Part shown: one piece after another, positions 23,810 through 33,425 of the stretch
Numbering within the stretch: the first letter of the stretch is position 1
How the letters are laid out: the number at the start of each line of letters is the position of its first letter
Source: Bacteroides sp.
GTDB lineage: Bacteria > Bacteroidota > Bacteroidia > Bacteroidales > Muribaculaceae
Direction of reading: 5' to 3'
Length of the DNA stretch: 59,551 bases
Assembly: GCA_014801535.1 (NCBI GenBank)
Contig: JAAVEA010000005.1
Span: 1-59,551 of the forward strand
The notes under the pieces: generated by a model
What the model saw: only the letters and a program-made list of their open reading frames with translations
Databases searched by the model: none
What the model was told of the DNA's origin: nothing
Position numbers and translations under genes: made by a program

Positions 23810-25945
23810 ATGGCAACATTAGAGAAAATCAGAAGCAAATCGGGCTTGCTGATCGTGGTGATAGGCTTGGCACTCCTTGCCTTCATCGTCGGTGACGCCC
23901 TGACCAACAGCCGTAATATCTTCGGCGACCACACTACGGTTGCGAAGGCCGGCTCTGCTAAAATCGACATTACCGAATATCAGCAGAAACGAGAGGAACT
24001 CAACCGCCAGCTTGAGGAGGCACGTCGCCAGAATCCGGCAAGCGTGGCAAATTTTGACACTCAGACTCTTCCGGAGATGGCTATACAGCAGCTCATTCAG
24101 GAAACTCTTCTCCTGAATGCGGCAGACAAGGCTGGAATTCAGGTTACAGGCAACCTGCTCCGTTATTATATGCTTGAGAATCCTGGCAATCAGGATGTGA
24201 TGCGTCTGGTGCAGCAGCTCAATCAGGCAGGTCTCGCAGTGCAGACTCCGCAGCAGGCGTATGAGTTGATTTTCAATCCCAAACGCAATGGTATGACCGA
24301 TGCGCAGATGGAACCCTATCAGCGCCTCTGGCTCTCTGTAGAGAACAGCTCTAAAGATGATATAGCCCGCCAGATATACGCGCGTCTTCTCCAGAAGAGC
24401 GTGAAGGCTAACGAACTTGACAAGAAAGCTCTTTATAACGATTATGTAAACACAGCTCAGGTTGAGTTGGCATTCCTTCCTTACGGAACACTCGATGCAA
24501 AGGAATATCCTGTGAGCGAGGCCGACCTCAAGAAGATCTACGATGAGAAGAAGAACGATTTCAAGGTTTATGAAGATACCAAAGATGTAAGCTTCATAGC
24601 AGTGAGTATCGCCCCTTCCAAGAAAGATCAGGACGATTGCCGGGCTCTTGCGGAGAAAACTGTAAAGGCTCTTTCCGACAGTGCTTCGCAGCTTAGCAAA
24701 GATCTGAAGAAAGATGGCGTGATTCTCACTCACCACGCTCTCCGCGGATCTGATCTTCCGGCAGGAGCGATGAAAGAGTTTATTCTTAACGGAGCCAAAG
24801 ACAGCGTGAAGCTTGTAAGCCAGAACATGCAGGGCTTCACTGCGGTGCGCGTGACCGGTCGTGAATCTCAGGTAGATTCAATTCAGGTGAATGTAGTGAT
24901 GGCAGCAACCGTAGACCTTGGTAAGAAGGTTCTTTCTCAGCTTAACTCCGGTCTGCCCGCTGATTCTATCACTGTACGTTTCTCACCCGACAGCGTTGTT
25001 CCCCAGCTTAACCAGTGGATACCTCTTTACACAGCGCAGGGCGCAACCAACGCTCTCCCCAAAGAGACTCTTGACAGCCTGGTGAATGCAGGTGGTAAAT
25101 TTATCTCCATCAACGAAGGCGCACAGGGTATGGTGATGGCTTCTCTGGTGAAGCAGAATGCTCCCGTCACCATCTATGAATATGACGAGGTTAATTATGT
25201 TCTCGGTCCGAGCACAAAGACAGTAAGCGATGAGCGCACTAAACTTGAGAAATTCCTTGCCTCCAACACTAATGCGAAAGACTTTGCCAAGAATGCGGAA
25301 AAGGCCGGTTATACAGTTCAGCGCTATAGCCTCACCCAGAGCAGCCCGGCAGTTCCCCGCATGGCTGGCATGAACGCTTATTATCCTGAAAGCCGTCAGG
25401 TGGTGCGCTGGGTAATGATCGATGGCAAACCCGGAGAGGTAAGCCACATCTATGAGGCAAAGAGTGCGACCAACCCCGTGCTTTATGCAGCGGCAGTTGA
25501 AAGCGCATACGATGACTACACTCCCCTCAGCAATCCCGACGTGAACGAATATCTTACCGAGTATGTTCGCCGTTCAAAAGCAGGTGATAAGCTCGTGGCG
25601 AAATACAGCAAGAACACTCAGAGCATCCAGACAGCCGCACAGGCTATGGGCGTTGAGGTGAAAACCATAGATAACTTCCGGTTCGGTCAGGCGGCAGGTG
25701 TGGCCGATGCAGCTATCATGGGTAAAATCAACGGTACAAAAGCTGACAAGAAGGTGATGATTGTGAAGGGTGAAGGCGGTGTATATGTTTATCAGGTTAT
25801 GGGTAAGAAGAAAGAGAACTTCCCCTATAACGAGGAGCAGTATGCACAGCAGTATATGCAGCAGATCAATCCTAATCTGATTCAGATGCTCATGGGCAAT
25901 TCAAGAATCAAGAATAATATCTATAAGTTCGAAGCCGGCGATTGA
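23810..25945 (+). CDS. ppiD: PpiD/SurA-like peptidylprolyl isomerase, membrane-anchored
   Basis: The 711-residue chaperone or isomerase has a single N-terminal membrane anchor (GLLIVVIGLALLAFIVGDAL) and a periplasmic body. Residues 35-200 form the SurA_N-type helical chaperone region (TEYQQKREELNRQLEEARRQ and following). The central part should hold the parvulin-like segment, though its sequence is diverged. Bacteroidetes have one such long protein. It probably folds outer-membrane and secreted proteins. Codon use is more biased than in the neighbours, suggesting high expression. A strong terminator follows. Confidence 0.82.
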   Translation: MATLEKIRSKSGLLIVVIGLALLAFIVGDALTNSRNIFGDHTTVAKAGSAKIDITEYQQKREELNRQLEEARRQNPASVANFDTQTLPEMAIQQLIQETLLLNAADKAGIQVTGNLLRYYMLENPGNQDVMRLVQQLNQAGLAVQTPQQAYELIFNPKRNGMTDAQMEPYQRLWLSVENSSKDDIARQIYARLLQKSVKANELDKKALYNDYVNTAQVELAFLPYGTLDAKEYPVSEADLKKIYDEKKNDFKVYEDTKDVSFIAVSIAPSKKDQDDCRALAEKTVKALSDSASQLSKDLKKDGVILTHHALRGSDLPAGAMKEFILNGAKDSVKLVSQNMQGFTAVRVTGRESQVDSIQVNVVMAATVDLGKKVLSQLNSGLPADSITVRFSPDSVVPQLNQWIPLYTAQGATNALPKETLDSLVNAGGKFISINEGAQGMVMASLVKQNAPVTIYEYDEVNYVLGPSTKTVSDERTKLEKFLASNTNAKDFAKNAEKAGYTVQRYSLTQSSPAVPRMAGMNAYYPESRQVVRWVMIDGKPGEVSHIYEAKSATNPVLYAAAVESAYDDYTPLSNPDVNEYLTEYVRRSKAGDKLVAKYSKNTQSIQTAAQAMGVEVKTIDNFRFGQAAGVADAAIMGKINGTKADKKVMIVKGEGGVYVYQVMGKKKENFPYNEEQYAQQYMQQINPNLIQMLMGNSRIKNNIYKFEAGD

Positions 25946-25978
25946 TAGATTTTTTCAAAAAGATTGATGATATATAGA

Positions 25979-26012
25979 CAGGGAGCAACGATACAAGTAT
26001 CGTTGCTCCCTG
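25979..26012 (+). terminator. Strong hairpin terminator after ppiD
   Basis: Perfect 15-bp arms CAGGGAGCAACGATA (25979-25993) and complement (25998-26012) enclose a 4-nt loop, with CCTCTTTATAA after. It separates the isomerase from the CHASE2 operon. Confidence 0.8.
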
Positions 26013-26107
26013 CCTCTTTATAATAAATACTTTTTATGGTGCAAAAAGATTAGATGTTAAAAATAATCCGAAGTTTGCTAAAATTATGAAATATAGAAAT
26101 TTTTGAC

Positions 26108-26115
26108 TATTTTTG
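26108..26115 (+). promoter_or_regulatory. -7 promoter element TATTTTTG (CHASE2-caspase operon)
   Basis: TATTTTTG fits TAnnTTTG and lies 98 bases before the ATG at 26214. It supports that ATG, not the downstream TTG, as the start of the operon's first gene. Confidence 0.45.
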
Positions 26116-26213
26116 CGGATTATTGAGCAGAACATTTATGGTGTATTGAAATTAATCTGATAAAACAGCTCTACACTATGTGCCGGCTCGCTTACTTGAG
26201 ACTATAACCACCA

Positions 26214-26459
26214 ATGAAACGCCGCTCCCGACATAATTCAACCTCATCATTCTTAGATGCCGGAATGACTACCGGAATTAAGGAGGAAGGAAATGGTGTG
26301 AATTACTGTGAAAATGTGAAAAGTGATTTTGGGGAAGCAGGTGAGAAGGCAAAAGAAAATATATATCCTAATAACACTAACTTGCAAAGTATTGGTAATA
26401 AGGTAATTACCCCCCCCCCGAAAATGATAAGTCGCGTAAGCGGAAAGCAATCTTACTGA
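26214..26459 (+). CDS. 5' segment of the CHASE2 gene, out of frame with the rest
   Basis: An 81-codon frame starts MKRRSRHNSTSSFLDAG after a promoter and a 90-nt leader. The segment is polar and disordered, as a cytosolic tail would be. It runs into a run of ten C (26410-26419) and stops 40 bases later. One extra C, or two fewer, would join residue 67 to the frame that continues ENDKSRKRKAILLILTKSLG into the CHASE2 protein, supplying the basic anchor before its first membrane helix. I read it as the true N-terminus of that gene in an off state, or a sequencing slip in the homopolymer. Confidence 0.6.
   Translation: MKRRSRHNSTSSFLDAGMTTGIKEEGNGVNYCENVKSDFGEAGEKAKENIYPNNTNLQSIGNKVITPPPKMISRVSGKQSY
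26410..26419 (+). repeat. C10 homopolymer tract
   Basis: Ten consecutive C bases inside the coding segment. It is the classic sequence for slipped-strand mispairing. With C10 the two halves of the gene are out of frame; C11 or C8 would fuse them. Confidence 0.8.
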
Positions 26460-26461
26460 TT

Positions 26462-27589
26462 TTGACCAAATCCTTAGGAATAACCGGTCTTGCTTTTTTA
26501 CTATCATTTCTTATTTCCTCACCCTTCGCGGCTACAATATCGACTCTTTTTTCATCATCTGAAAAGAGCGACTTCGTCATGTCAGATCTCTTCTATCAGA
26601 TAGCCGACAACCGTCCGGTGCGCGTCTTTGATGACCGGATGGTGATTCTTGACATAGGCAATTCCAAACGGGAGGAGATAGCAGAAGTGTTATCGGTCGT
26701 GTCGCTATGCGGACCGAAAGCCGTGGCGATAGATGTGAATTTTGAATTGCCGGGGGAAAGCGATTCACTATTGCTCGAATCCCTTTCATCCCTCCCTGCA
26801 CTCGTGCTTCCGTTAGGTGTGAGGCAGGAGGGAGAAAGATTCGCTGTTGCCGACAAACCCTTCTTTTATGATGAACTTAAGAATGTGAGCTACGGAGTGG
26901 TCAACTTTCCCACCGATCATCCGGGAGCCACAGTCAGGGAATATGCCAGATCTTTTCCAATGAAGGAAGGAGGGCGCTTACTGTCGTTTCCGGAAGCTGT
27001 TGCAAAACAGGCCGGATATAAAGTAGATCTGTCTGACGATACCCGTGGTGTGCCGACAGGAATCATCAGCTATCATTCCAAGGAAATCATGACAATCCCA
27101 TTCGATCAGCTTATTGATAGAGCTGAGGAACTTACTGATAAAATTGTCCTGGTCGGTACAACTGTAGAAGCCGGGGATGTTTATTCCATTCCTCTGCGCC
27201 GGGGAGTGTCGGGCCTTGAAATACATGCTTACTCACTCAGCACTATTCTCGACGGAGTGGAACTTGAACGGTTGCCCGGATATATAGCCACAATCATTGC
27301 TGTGGTGATATGTTTCCTTATGGTTCTTGGAGCCGTAACAATTAAATCCGGCATGAGGGGACTTATATTGAGGATAGCTCAGGTGTTGACACTTTATCTG
27401 CTTGTCAGAGTTGGTTATTCCATGTTTGTGGATCATAACATAGTCAGTGATTTTTCTCAGGCCATATTGATGATCGCCTTCGGTCTGTTTTCTGTGGATC
27501 TATGGAATGGCACTGTCGCCCTTATCGACATGATAAGGAAAAAAGTCATATCCCATAAAGAAAAGAGATTGGCTATGAAGAGAATATAA
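26462..27589 (+). CDS. CHASE2 domain sensor protein (main part)
   Basis: The protein has 375 residues if read from TTG 26462; the same frame is open back to 26402. A first membrane helix (residues 3-25) is followed by a periplasmic CHASE2 domain (about 40-265: DDRMVILDIGN, GPKAVAIDVNFELPG, DRAEELTDKIVLVGTTVEAGD, RRGVSGLEIHAYSLSTILDG). Three C-terminal membrane helices (275-360) and a short basic tail complete it. CHASE2 is an extracytosolic sensory domain usually joined to kinases, cyclases or CHAT proteases; here no output domain is attached. The TTG start would remove the RKRK anchor and part of helix 1, so the intact protein probably begins at 26214 through the C tract. First gene of the caspase operon. 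Confidence 0.82.
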   Translation: MTKSLGITGLAFLLSFLISSPFAATISTLFSSSEKSDFVMSDLFYQIADNRPVRVFDDRMVILDIGNSKREEIAEVLSVVSLCGPKAVAIDVNFELPGESDSLLLESLSSLPALVLPLGVRQEGERFAVADKPFFYDELKNVSYGVVNFPTDHPGATVREYARSFPMKEGGRLLSFPEAVAKQAGYKVDLSDDTRGVPTGIISYHSKEIMTIPFDQLIDRAEELTDKIVLVGTTVEAGDVYSIPLRRGVSGLEIHAYSLSTILDGVELERLPGYIATIIAVVICFLMVLGAVTIKSGMRGLILRIAQVLTLYLLVRVGYSMFVDHNIVSDFSQAILMIAFGLFSVDLWNGTVALIDMIRKKVISHKEKRLAMKRI

Positions 27590-27753
27590 ACATAAGTAGC
27601 ATAAATAAAATAGTTAGTGGATTCGGGAATCTGCAGACGCCACATGCGAACATCCATGCATCGACCGATAATATAGATTATTCTATGAGTGATACTTAAG
27701 AGGAAATATGAAACTATATAATCAAACTGTCAATAATAGTAAAAGAAAATAAT

Positions 27754-28629
27754 ATGAGAATCGTGAAAGGAATAAAGATAATGAAACAACTACTGTTGAT
27801 CATTGTGTTAATGGCATCCGGCATTAACACTGCGATGGCCCACTACAGTCTTTTTACAGTTTCGGGAGATGTGCGTGTGGAGAGTGGCGGTAAGACAGTA
27901 AAAGCCACCAAGGGACAAGCTGTAAAGGCCACAGACCTTATTATTATTCCACAAGGAGGAAAGGTTGAGATTTTGAATGATCTTGACAAGAGGGTCTATA
28001 CTTCAATAAAGCCTGGTAAGATCTCCGTGACTAAGCTCATGATAGAGGCTCGTGGTGTGGCTGCCGATAATGGAGCCAACGTTGCATCCAGAATGAATCT
28101 CGGCCGCAAGACTCCAAAAGGATCGGAAAAGGTATATGTAGAAAAAGGGATGGTGCGCCGTTCGCTCGCAACGTATGATCCTGAAGGAGAGAATATGGAG
28201 ATGAATGCCGAGACCTTAGGGAGATATGTGGCGTCGAGAATTTCAGAAGGTTCTCTTTCGTCAGGAGAAGATGCACCGGTTCCTGTGGAGAGCAAACGTC
28301 TGCCGGAAGGTGGACTCAGTTTCAAGATGGAGAATACATTGCAGTTTCCGATATATTTCAATATCATAAAAATCACCAGGGGGAGCAAGGATGATGTTAA
28401 TATCTCTCCCCTGGGCCAGCCGGCAGGAAGTTATGTTGTGCTTCCATCGCAGACACTATCAAGAGAACATTTCCCTATGCTCGATGAGAGCGAAGAGCAG
28501 ATTCTGGTTATGACCAATTGCCAGTATGATGTGGATAAGGTGATTGAGGAGATAGTGAAGGCACTTAATGATCCGGCCCTATCCATAAGCAAAGACTCAT
28601 CATTGCCGGTATATATTCATAAAATCTGA
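27754..28629 (+). CDS. Secreted FecR-like / DUF4384-like protein
   Basis: About 291 residues; the signal peptide MKQLLLIIVLMASGINTAMA begins at Met10 (27781), which is the likelier start. Residues 33-95 resemble a FecR-type beta domain (VSGDVRVESGGKTVKATKGQAVKATDLIIIPQGGKVEIL). Residues 190-270 resemble DUF4384 (LSFKMENTLQFPIYFNIIKI..PAGSYVVLPSQTLSREHFPM), a domain often found beside bacterial caspases and kinases. Periplasmic. The 164-base gap after the CHASE2 gene holds no clear promoter. Exact function unknown; a scaffold or adaptor is my guess. Confidence 0.72.
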   Translation: MRIVKGIKIMKQLLLIIVLMASGINTAMAHYSLFTVSGDVRVESGGKTVKATKGQAVKATDLIIIPQGGKVEILNDLDKRVYTSIKPGKISVTKLMIEARGVAADNGANVASRMNLGRKTPKGSEKVYVEKGMVRRSLATYDPEGENMEMNAETLGRYVASRISEGSLSSGEDAPVPVESKRLPEGGLSFKMENTLQFPIYFNIIKITRGSKDDVNISPLGQPAGSYVVLPSQTLSREHFPMLDESEEQILVMTNCQYDVDKVIEEIVKALNDPALSISKDSSLPVYIHKI

Positions 28630-28690
28630 CAAAGGGGGAATCTAAATTGATTTTGAACACTTACTTAGCTAAAAATTTAAATAACATATT

Positions 28691-30784
28691 ATGAATGGCA
28701 AACGATTACTATTTGGTCTGATGTTCGGAGGGCTGATGCTTTCCGGAACCGTATTCTCCTTTGCACAAGAGGAAGATGTGGAAGAAGGCAATACGTCATA
28801 CATATTCAAACGTTCACAACCGGTCCGCTCCATAGAGACGTATCTTACCACTGTTTATTCTACCGATGGAGTTAATGTGAATACATTTCGCGGGGACATA
28901 CTGCATAAAGGTAAAGACAGTGTCACATATTTCAAAGTAAACCCGGCCGGGGTGAATTTCGGGATTGTTACAAAGAATAAAAAGGGGGAACGTTCTGCTA
29001 ACATTTATCATGCCTATAAAGATGAAATTCATCTGAATAAATTCGATACCAAACGTTATGGCACACCGACAGCCCTCGATTACACACCGGATGCCAGATT
29101 TATCGTGGTAGCCACCGACAGAGGCATCTTTTTTGTAGAGCCAAAGAAGTATCAGCCTGTGTTCCATATACAGAGTGTTCCTTTCGCTGTTGAGGAGATG
29201 GCATTCAGTCCCAACGGATATTTCCTCGCCGTGAAAAGCGGAGAAGAGGTGATTATCTATAATATTGATGAAAAGAAAATAAGGAAACGCATGAATGTGG
29301 GCGAGAAGATTAACGGAATGGCCTTCAGCCCGGACAGCAACGATTTCGCAGTTCTTACCGATGATGGTATCCTAACGCTTTACAACACCCGTTCTTTCGA
29401 ACTCCGCAAAATGATCGATGATCTTGGCGAGGGAAAATCTTTCGCCTATAACTTCGACGGTAAGTATGTGGCTGTAGTGAAAGACGACTCCGATATTGTC
29501 TTGGTGAATCTCCTTCGCGATTCTGACCGTGAATTATATTCAAGTCATAGAGGCGGAATCCGCGATGTTGAATTCATACTTGACAGCGAGGATAATACAA
29601 TCATTGTGATCCCGACCAATGATGCAGTGATTGCAAAAAGGCTACCCCACCTCAAACCGTTCTATAATAAGTTGATTTCAGATGAGGTGGAACGCAAGAT
29701 GGATGAATGGCTGAAGATGATGCCGGGCGAGACAATGGAACAGTATCGAGCCCGTGTCACCGACGAGAGCCGAGCCCGTCAGCGCCGCCTGTTCGAGGAT
29801 GAGATTGCCACCGGTTTTGCCGGAGATATGCTTGCCGGCGCCACAATGAGCCTCGGTAGCTATGACCGTGCAAACGAAGTGCTTGCATTGAACTTCGACA
29901 GTATGCCAACAATTTATCTGCCAGTGCCTGAAGCTGATGTGACCTCATTCCACAATGCCGGCGATCTGAAACTCTCTGATGTAATGTATGGAATCCTGCC
30001 CGACGACAGTTTCGAGATTGTGTATGCGAAAGTGACAAATAATGCAGACGGCAAGAGCTATATATACGACAACCTGATGCGCGCCGACCTGCAATATATG
30101 GCAGCCGACGATGCAATCTCCCTTGAGATGCTGCAGCAACAGCAGATGGAAGAGATGAAGCTTCAGGAACTGCGCCAGAAAGTGATGGATGAAGCCAAGA
30201 AAATGAATGTTATCTCCGACCACACCCAGATAGCTGTCGATTCGAAGGTTGTACCTGAATATGATGCCAACGGCGAAAAGATATTGAATTATCAGGTAAG
30301 CGTGACATATACGGTGGATCCTGAATTCTCTGCTCAGGAAGACTTTGGTCCCGGCAAATATCATATAAATGAATCGGGAGCCGCATCCTCAATGCTTAAC
30401 ATTGTCAAGGAAGCGTTTGAAGGAGAATTCAAGCAATATCTCAAGCCCGGGAAGAAGATAAAAGTGCGTCTGCTCGGAGCTGCAGATGCTACACCGATTA
30501 TGCGTGGAATCCCATATGACGGGGCATACGGTGAGTATGAGGAGGAGCCTGTGCGTATCGATAACCGTCTGAGCACGATCACAGTCACTACCAAGAATGG
30601 AATCAAGGAGAATGAACAGCTTGCCTTTGTGCGTGCGCTTGGAGTGAAAGACTATCTCAACCGCAATATAGCCGGCTTCAAAGATATGGACACAGACTAT
30701 GTGTATGAGGTGAACGTGAGCAAGGATAAAGGTAGCCAGCATCGCCGTATCACTCTTGAACTTACATTTATTGATGCATACTGA
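28691..30784 (+). CDS. Secreted beta-propeller protein with OmpA-like C-terminus
   Basis: The protein has 697 residues with signal peptide MNGKRLLFGLMFGGLMLSGTVFSFA. Residues 90-330 are WD40-like blades (TALDYTPDARFIVVATDRGIFFVE, EEMAFSPNGYFLAVKSGEEVIIY, NGMAFSPDSNDFAVLTDDGILTLY, FAYNFDGKYVAVVKDDSDIVLV). A helical stretch near 478-505 is rich in Gln/Glu/Met. The last 170 residues look OmpA-like (KIKVRLLGAADATPI.. NEQLAFVRALGVKDYL), so the protein may grip peptidoglycan. It ends 6 bases before the caspase gene. Likely a scaffold for the caspase in the periplasm; the domain reading of the C-terminus is an inference. Confidence 0.75.
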   Translation: MNGKRLLFGLMFGGLMLSGTVFSFAQEEDVEEGNTSYIFKRSQPVRSIETYLTTVYSTDGVNVNTFRGDILHKGKDSVTYFKVNPAGVNFGIVTKNKKGERSANIYHAYKDEIHLNKFDTKRYGTPTALDYTPDARFIVVATDRGIFFVEPKKYQPVFHIQSVPFAVEEMAFSPNGYFLAVKSGEEVIIYNIDEKKIRKRMNVGEKINGMAFSPDSNDFAVLTDDGILTLYNTRSFELRKMIDDLGEGKSFAYNFDGKYVAVVKDDSDIVLVNLLRDSDRELYSSHRGGIRDVEFILDSEDNTIIVIPTNDAVIAKRLPHLKPFYNKLISDEVERKMDEWLKMMPGETMEQYRARVTDESRARQRRLFEDEIATGFAGDMLAGATMSLGSYDRANEVLALNFDSMPTIYLPVPEADVTSFHNAGDLKLSDVMYGILPDDSFEIVYAKVTNNADGKSYIYDNLMRADLQYMAADDAISLEMLQQQQMEEMKLQELRQKVMDEAKKMNVISDHTQIAVDSKVVPEYDANGEKILNYQVSVTYTVDPEFSAQEDFGPGKYHINESGAASSMLNIVKEAFEGEFKQYLKPGKKIKVRLLGAADATPIMRGIPYDGAYGEYEEEPVRIDNRLSTITVTTKNGIKENEQLAFVRALGVKDYLNRNIAGFKDMDTDYVYEVNVSKDKGSQHRRITLELTFIDAY

Positions 30785-30789
30785 TACTA

Positions 30790-33411
30790 TTGGAGAGGAC
30801 TGAAATGAAAAAGGAGATTAGAAAGATAGTATTGATATTCTGTGTGCTGCTGTCGGTGATATTGTTGCCGGCCGTAGTGGCTTCTTCAATGCCGCAGGAT
30901 GTGGCTGAAGAAAATAACAGTGCTTCTGTCGATTCGCTTGCTATTGCCGAAACGGCACGACTGGTGGAAAAAGCTTCGGGAAGCTATAAGAACTTGAAAT
31001 TTATTCAATATGATGGTGTGACGGAAGAGGAACTATACCCACAGGTCATGACCGTATATGAAGATGTGCGCGATGCCTTGGCAGCACCGGCTCTTGAATC
31101 CTCCGACATGACACGCTTCAAAGGGATATTGCTCGACCTCAGCGATTTGATCCGTAAAGGCTCAATATATTATTCCAATAAAGGGGACATGGGAGAGATG
31201 ACCCGTTACGCCACGGTCTATGTGGATTTGCGCACAGATCCGATGATGAAGGATATGGCTTTCGGGAACACCGATGCCGGTCTGTATCCCTCGCTGGTGT
31301 ATTGTGCCGCTTCAGGAGCATACAACAGTGGTGATTTTGAAAAAGCTGTCGGCTATCTTGAGGAATATCTTAACACCGGGGCTACCGACCGACGGGAGCA
31401 GGTGTCGCTCTTCCTTGCACAGGCTTGTCTTAATGCTAAATGTCCGGAAAGAGGACTCAATAAGGTGATTTCAGCAACCGAACAATATCCGGCCAACTTC
31501 AATCTCCTGATGCTTGCTCTTCAGAATTGTCTGGAAAGTGGAGAGACAGACAAGATGCAGCCACTTCTCACGAGAGCATTGACAATGCGACCCGACGATG
31601 AACAGCTGCTTATGGCGCAGGGACGGCTTTTTGAGGATCAAGGAAATTACTCCTCAGCAATCGACATTTATCAGAGGCTTTATGAGCAGAAGCCCAATAG
31701 TCTGGTTGTGAACCAGCACCTGGCGCTTTGTTATTATAATCTCGGCGCCGATTATTACAACAGGTCTTTGATGGAGAATGATGAGAAAGTGTCAAAACGC
31801 TATTCCCGTCAGGCACAGGCATATTTCTCAAGTGCAGTGAGCAAGCTGGAAACCGTTGTAGAGAACGATCCCGCAAATCCAAAATATCTCAAAGCTCTTG
31901 CCATAACATACGGGTGTCTTGGCAATAAGCCACGTCTTGACGAACTGAACTTGCGCATGCAGGCGCTTGGAATGCCGGCTATGCCGATGAACGGCATGCC
32001 GGAGTCAATTGCCTATGCCGAGCAGAAGAGCGCCGGAGCGGCCAGTGCGTCAGGAGCAAACGTGCCGGATTTTCAGGAATTTGCAAGAGGATATGTGGAG
32101 AAAGAACTCGCCTCTTGGTCAAAGAGAGGAGAGTTTGAGAAAACGGAAGACTATGAGAAGCGTGTCAATAAAGACAATGTGTATCAGCAGTATCAGATGC
32201 TCTGTAAGAAAGCGGAAAAAGATTATCTACAGAAATATGCGGGGCGCTTAAGGATCAACGACCTCTCTCTTGAGCCCTACGATGTGGATAACGAAAGCTA
32301 TAAGATCAATTCCGCGATGGGACCGATTGTTGTGAAGGTGCCTTTGAAGAACAAAGAAGCAGAGGTTTTCAAGTCATCCTGGAGTTCCATTCAGGTTCGT
32401 AATCCTAAATATTTCATCAAGGACAATCACGTTGCCATAGCCTCGGTTGAACTTGTCACCTCCGGAGGAAAGACATACCGTTATGATGCTTCGCAGGCAG
32501 CAAACTATGATTTCACCGATGTGGCGATAGACATGCAGTCGTTCATCGCTCAAGGCAATTCCCGGCGCGACCGCACGGAATCGGCTCAAGGTTCCGGTTC
32601 AGGGAAATCTAAGGTGTTAAGGGCAAAGAGCGACGTGGACGAGAATATACCTCTTACAAGCAGGAAGGCAGAAAAGACCATAGCCCTCATAATCGCCAAT
32701 GAAAACTACAAGCAGGTGACTGATGTGGAATCGGCCCTCAACGACGGCGAGACATTTGCCAAGTATTGCACAATGACACTTGGTATTCCGGAGAGTCAGG
32801 TGATGCTCTATGAGAACGTGACATATGCTGAGATGGTGGGAGCTCTCCGCAAACTGCGGCAGCTCACAGATGCCCTTGGCGATGGTGTTGACGTGATTTT
32901 ATATTATGCCGGTCACGGATTCCCGGATGAGGGTAACAAAGAGGCTTATCTCCTTCCTGTCGACGGCGATGGTTTTACCTCAGCCACATCCTTCTCCCTA
33001 AAGAAACTCTATTCCGATTTAGGGTCGATGGGTGCGGATAACGTTATGGTGTTCCTCGATGCCTGCTTCAGCGGTGCTACGCGCGAAGGAGGTATGCTTG
33101 CCGAGGCACGCGGCGTGGCATTGAAACCCCGCGTATCCGATCCGGAAGGAAATATGTTCGTGCTGAGTGCGGCGAGCGATCAGGAGACCGCCCTTCCTTA
33201 TCGTGAAAAGAATCACGGACTCTTCACCTACTTCCTTCTCAAAAAACTTCAGGATACGAAGGGGAACGTAACCCTTAAGGAGCTCAGCCAGTATGTGGAG
33301 GAGATGGTCAAGAAAAACTCATTGACAGTGAATCAGAAGCTTCAGACTCCTCGCACAAGCGTATCGGGCCGTATGCGCGACACGTGGACAAGTAAACGCA
33401 TGCGCCCCTAA
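30790..33411 (+). CDS. Secreted TPR-caspase (peptidase C14 family)
   Basis: The protein has 873 residues: signal peptide in the first 35 residues (IVLIFCVLLSVILLPAVVASS), TPR-like helical repeats at about 150-400 (SLVYCAASGAYNSGDFEKAVGYLEEYL, LLMAQGRLFEDQGNYSSAIDIYQRLYEQ), a middle domain at 420-590 that includes EFEKTEDYEKRVN, then a caspase-fold protease from 628 (EKTIALIIANENYKQV). The catalytic dyad is His709 in LYYAGHGFPD and Cys759 in FLDACFSGAT. Later strands MFVLSAASDQETA and HGLFTYFLLKKLQD are also intact. Prokaryotic caspase relatives of this kind usually cut after Arg or Lys. Secretion and the tight operon imply an envelope process. Substrate unknown. Confidence 0.88.
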   Translation: MERTEMKKEIRKIVLIFCVLLSVILLPAVVASSMPQDVAEENNSASVDSLAIAETARLVEKASGSYKNLKFIQYDGVTEEELYPQVMTVYEDVRDALAAPALESSDMTRFKGILLDLSDLIRKGSIYYSNKGDMGEMTRYATVYVDLRTDPMMKDMAFGNTDAGLYPSLVYCAASGAYNSGDFEKAVGYLEEYLNTGATDRREQVSLFLAQACLNAKCPERGLNKVISATEQYPANFNLLMLALQNCLESGETDKMQPLLTRALTMRPDDEQLLMAQGRLFEDQGNYSSAIDIYQRLYEQKPNSLVVNQHLALCYYNLGADYYNRSLMENDEKVSKRYSRQAQAYFSSAVSKLETVVENDPANPKYLKALAITYGCLGNKPRLDELNLRMQALGMPAMPMNGMPESIAYAEQKSAGAASASGANVPDFQEFARGYVEKELASWSKRGEFEKTEDYEKRVNKDNVYQQYQMLCKKAEKDYLQKYAGRLRINDLSLEPYDVDNESYKINSAMGPIVVKVPLKNKEAEVFKSSWSSIQVRNPKYFIKDNHVAIASVELVTSGGKTYRYDASQAANYDFTDVAIDMQSFIAQGNSRRDRTESAQGSGSGKSKVLRAKSDVDENIPLTSRKAEKTIALIIANENYKQVTDVESALNDGETFAKYCTMTLGIPESQVMLYENVTYAEMVGALRKLRQLTDALGDGVDVILYYAGHGFPDEGNKEAYLLPVDGDGFTSATSFSLKKLYSDLGSMGADNVMVFLDACFSGATREGGMLAEARGVALKPRVSDPEGNMFVLSAASDQETALPYREKNHGLFTYFLLKKLQDTKGNVTLKELSQYVEEMVKKNSLTVNQKLQTPRTSVSGRMRDTWTSKRMRP

Positions 33412-33425
33412 AATAGTATCAACCA

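Noticed and set aside
26402-26464. CHASE2 protein starting normally at TTG 26462
   Set aside because: This start would drop the basic residues and half of membrane helix 1, and the promoter and ATG lie upstream in the 26214 frame; the split-gene reading fits better.
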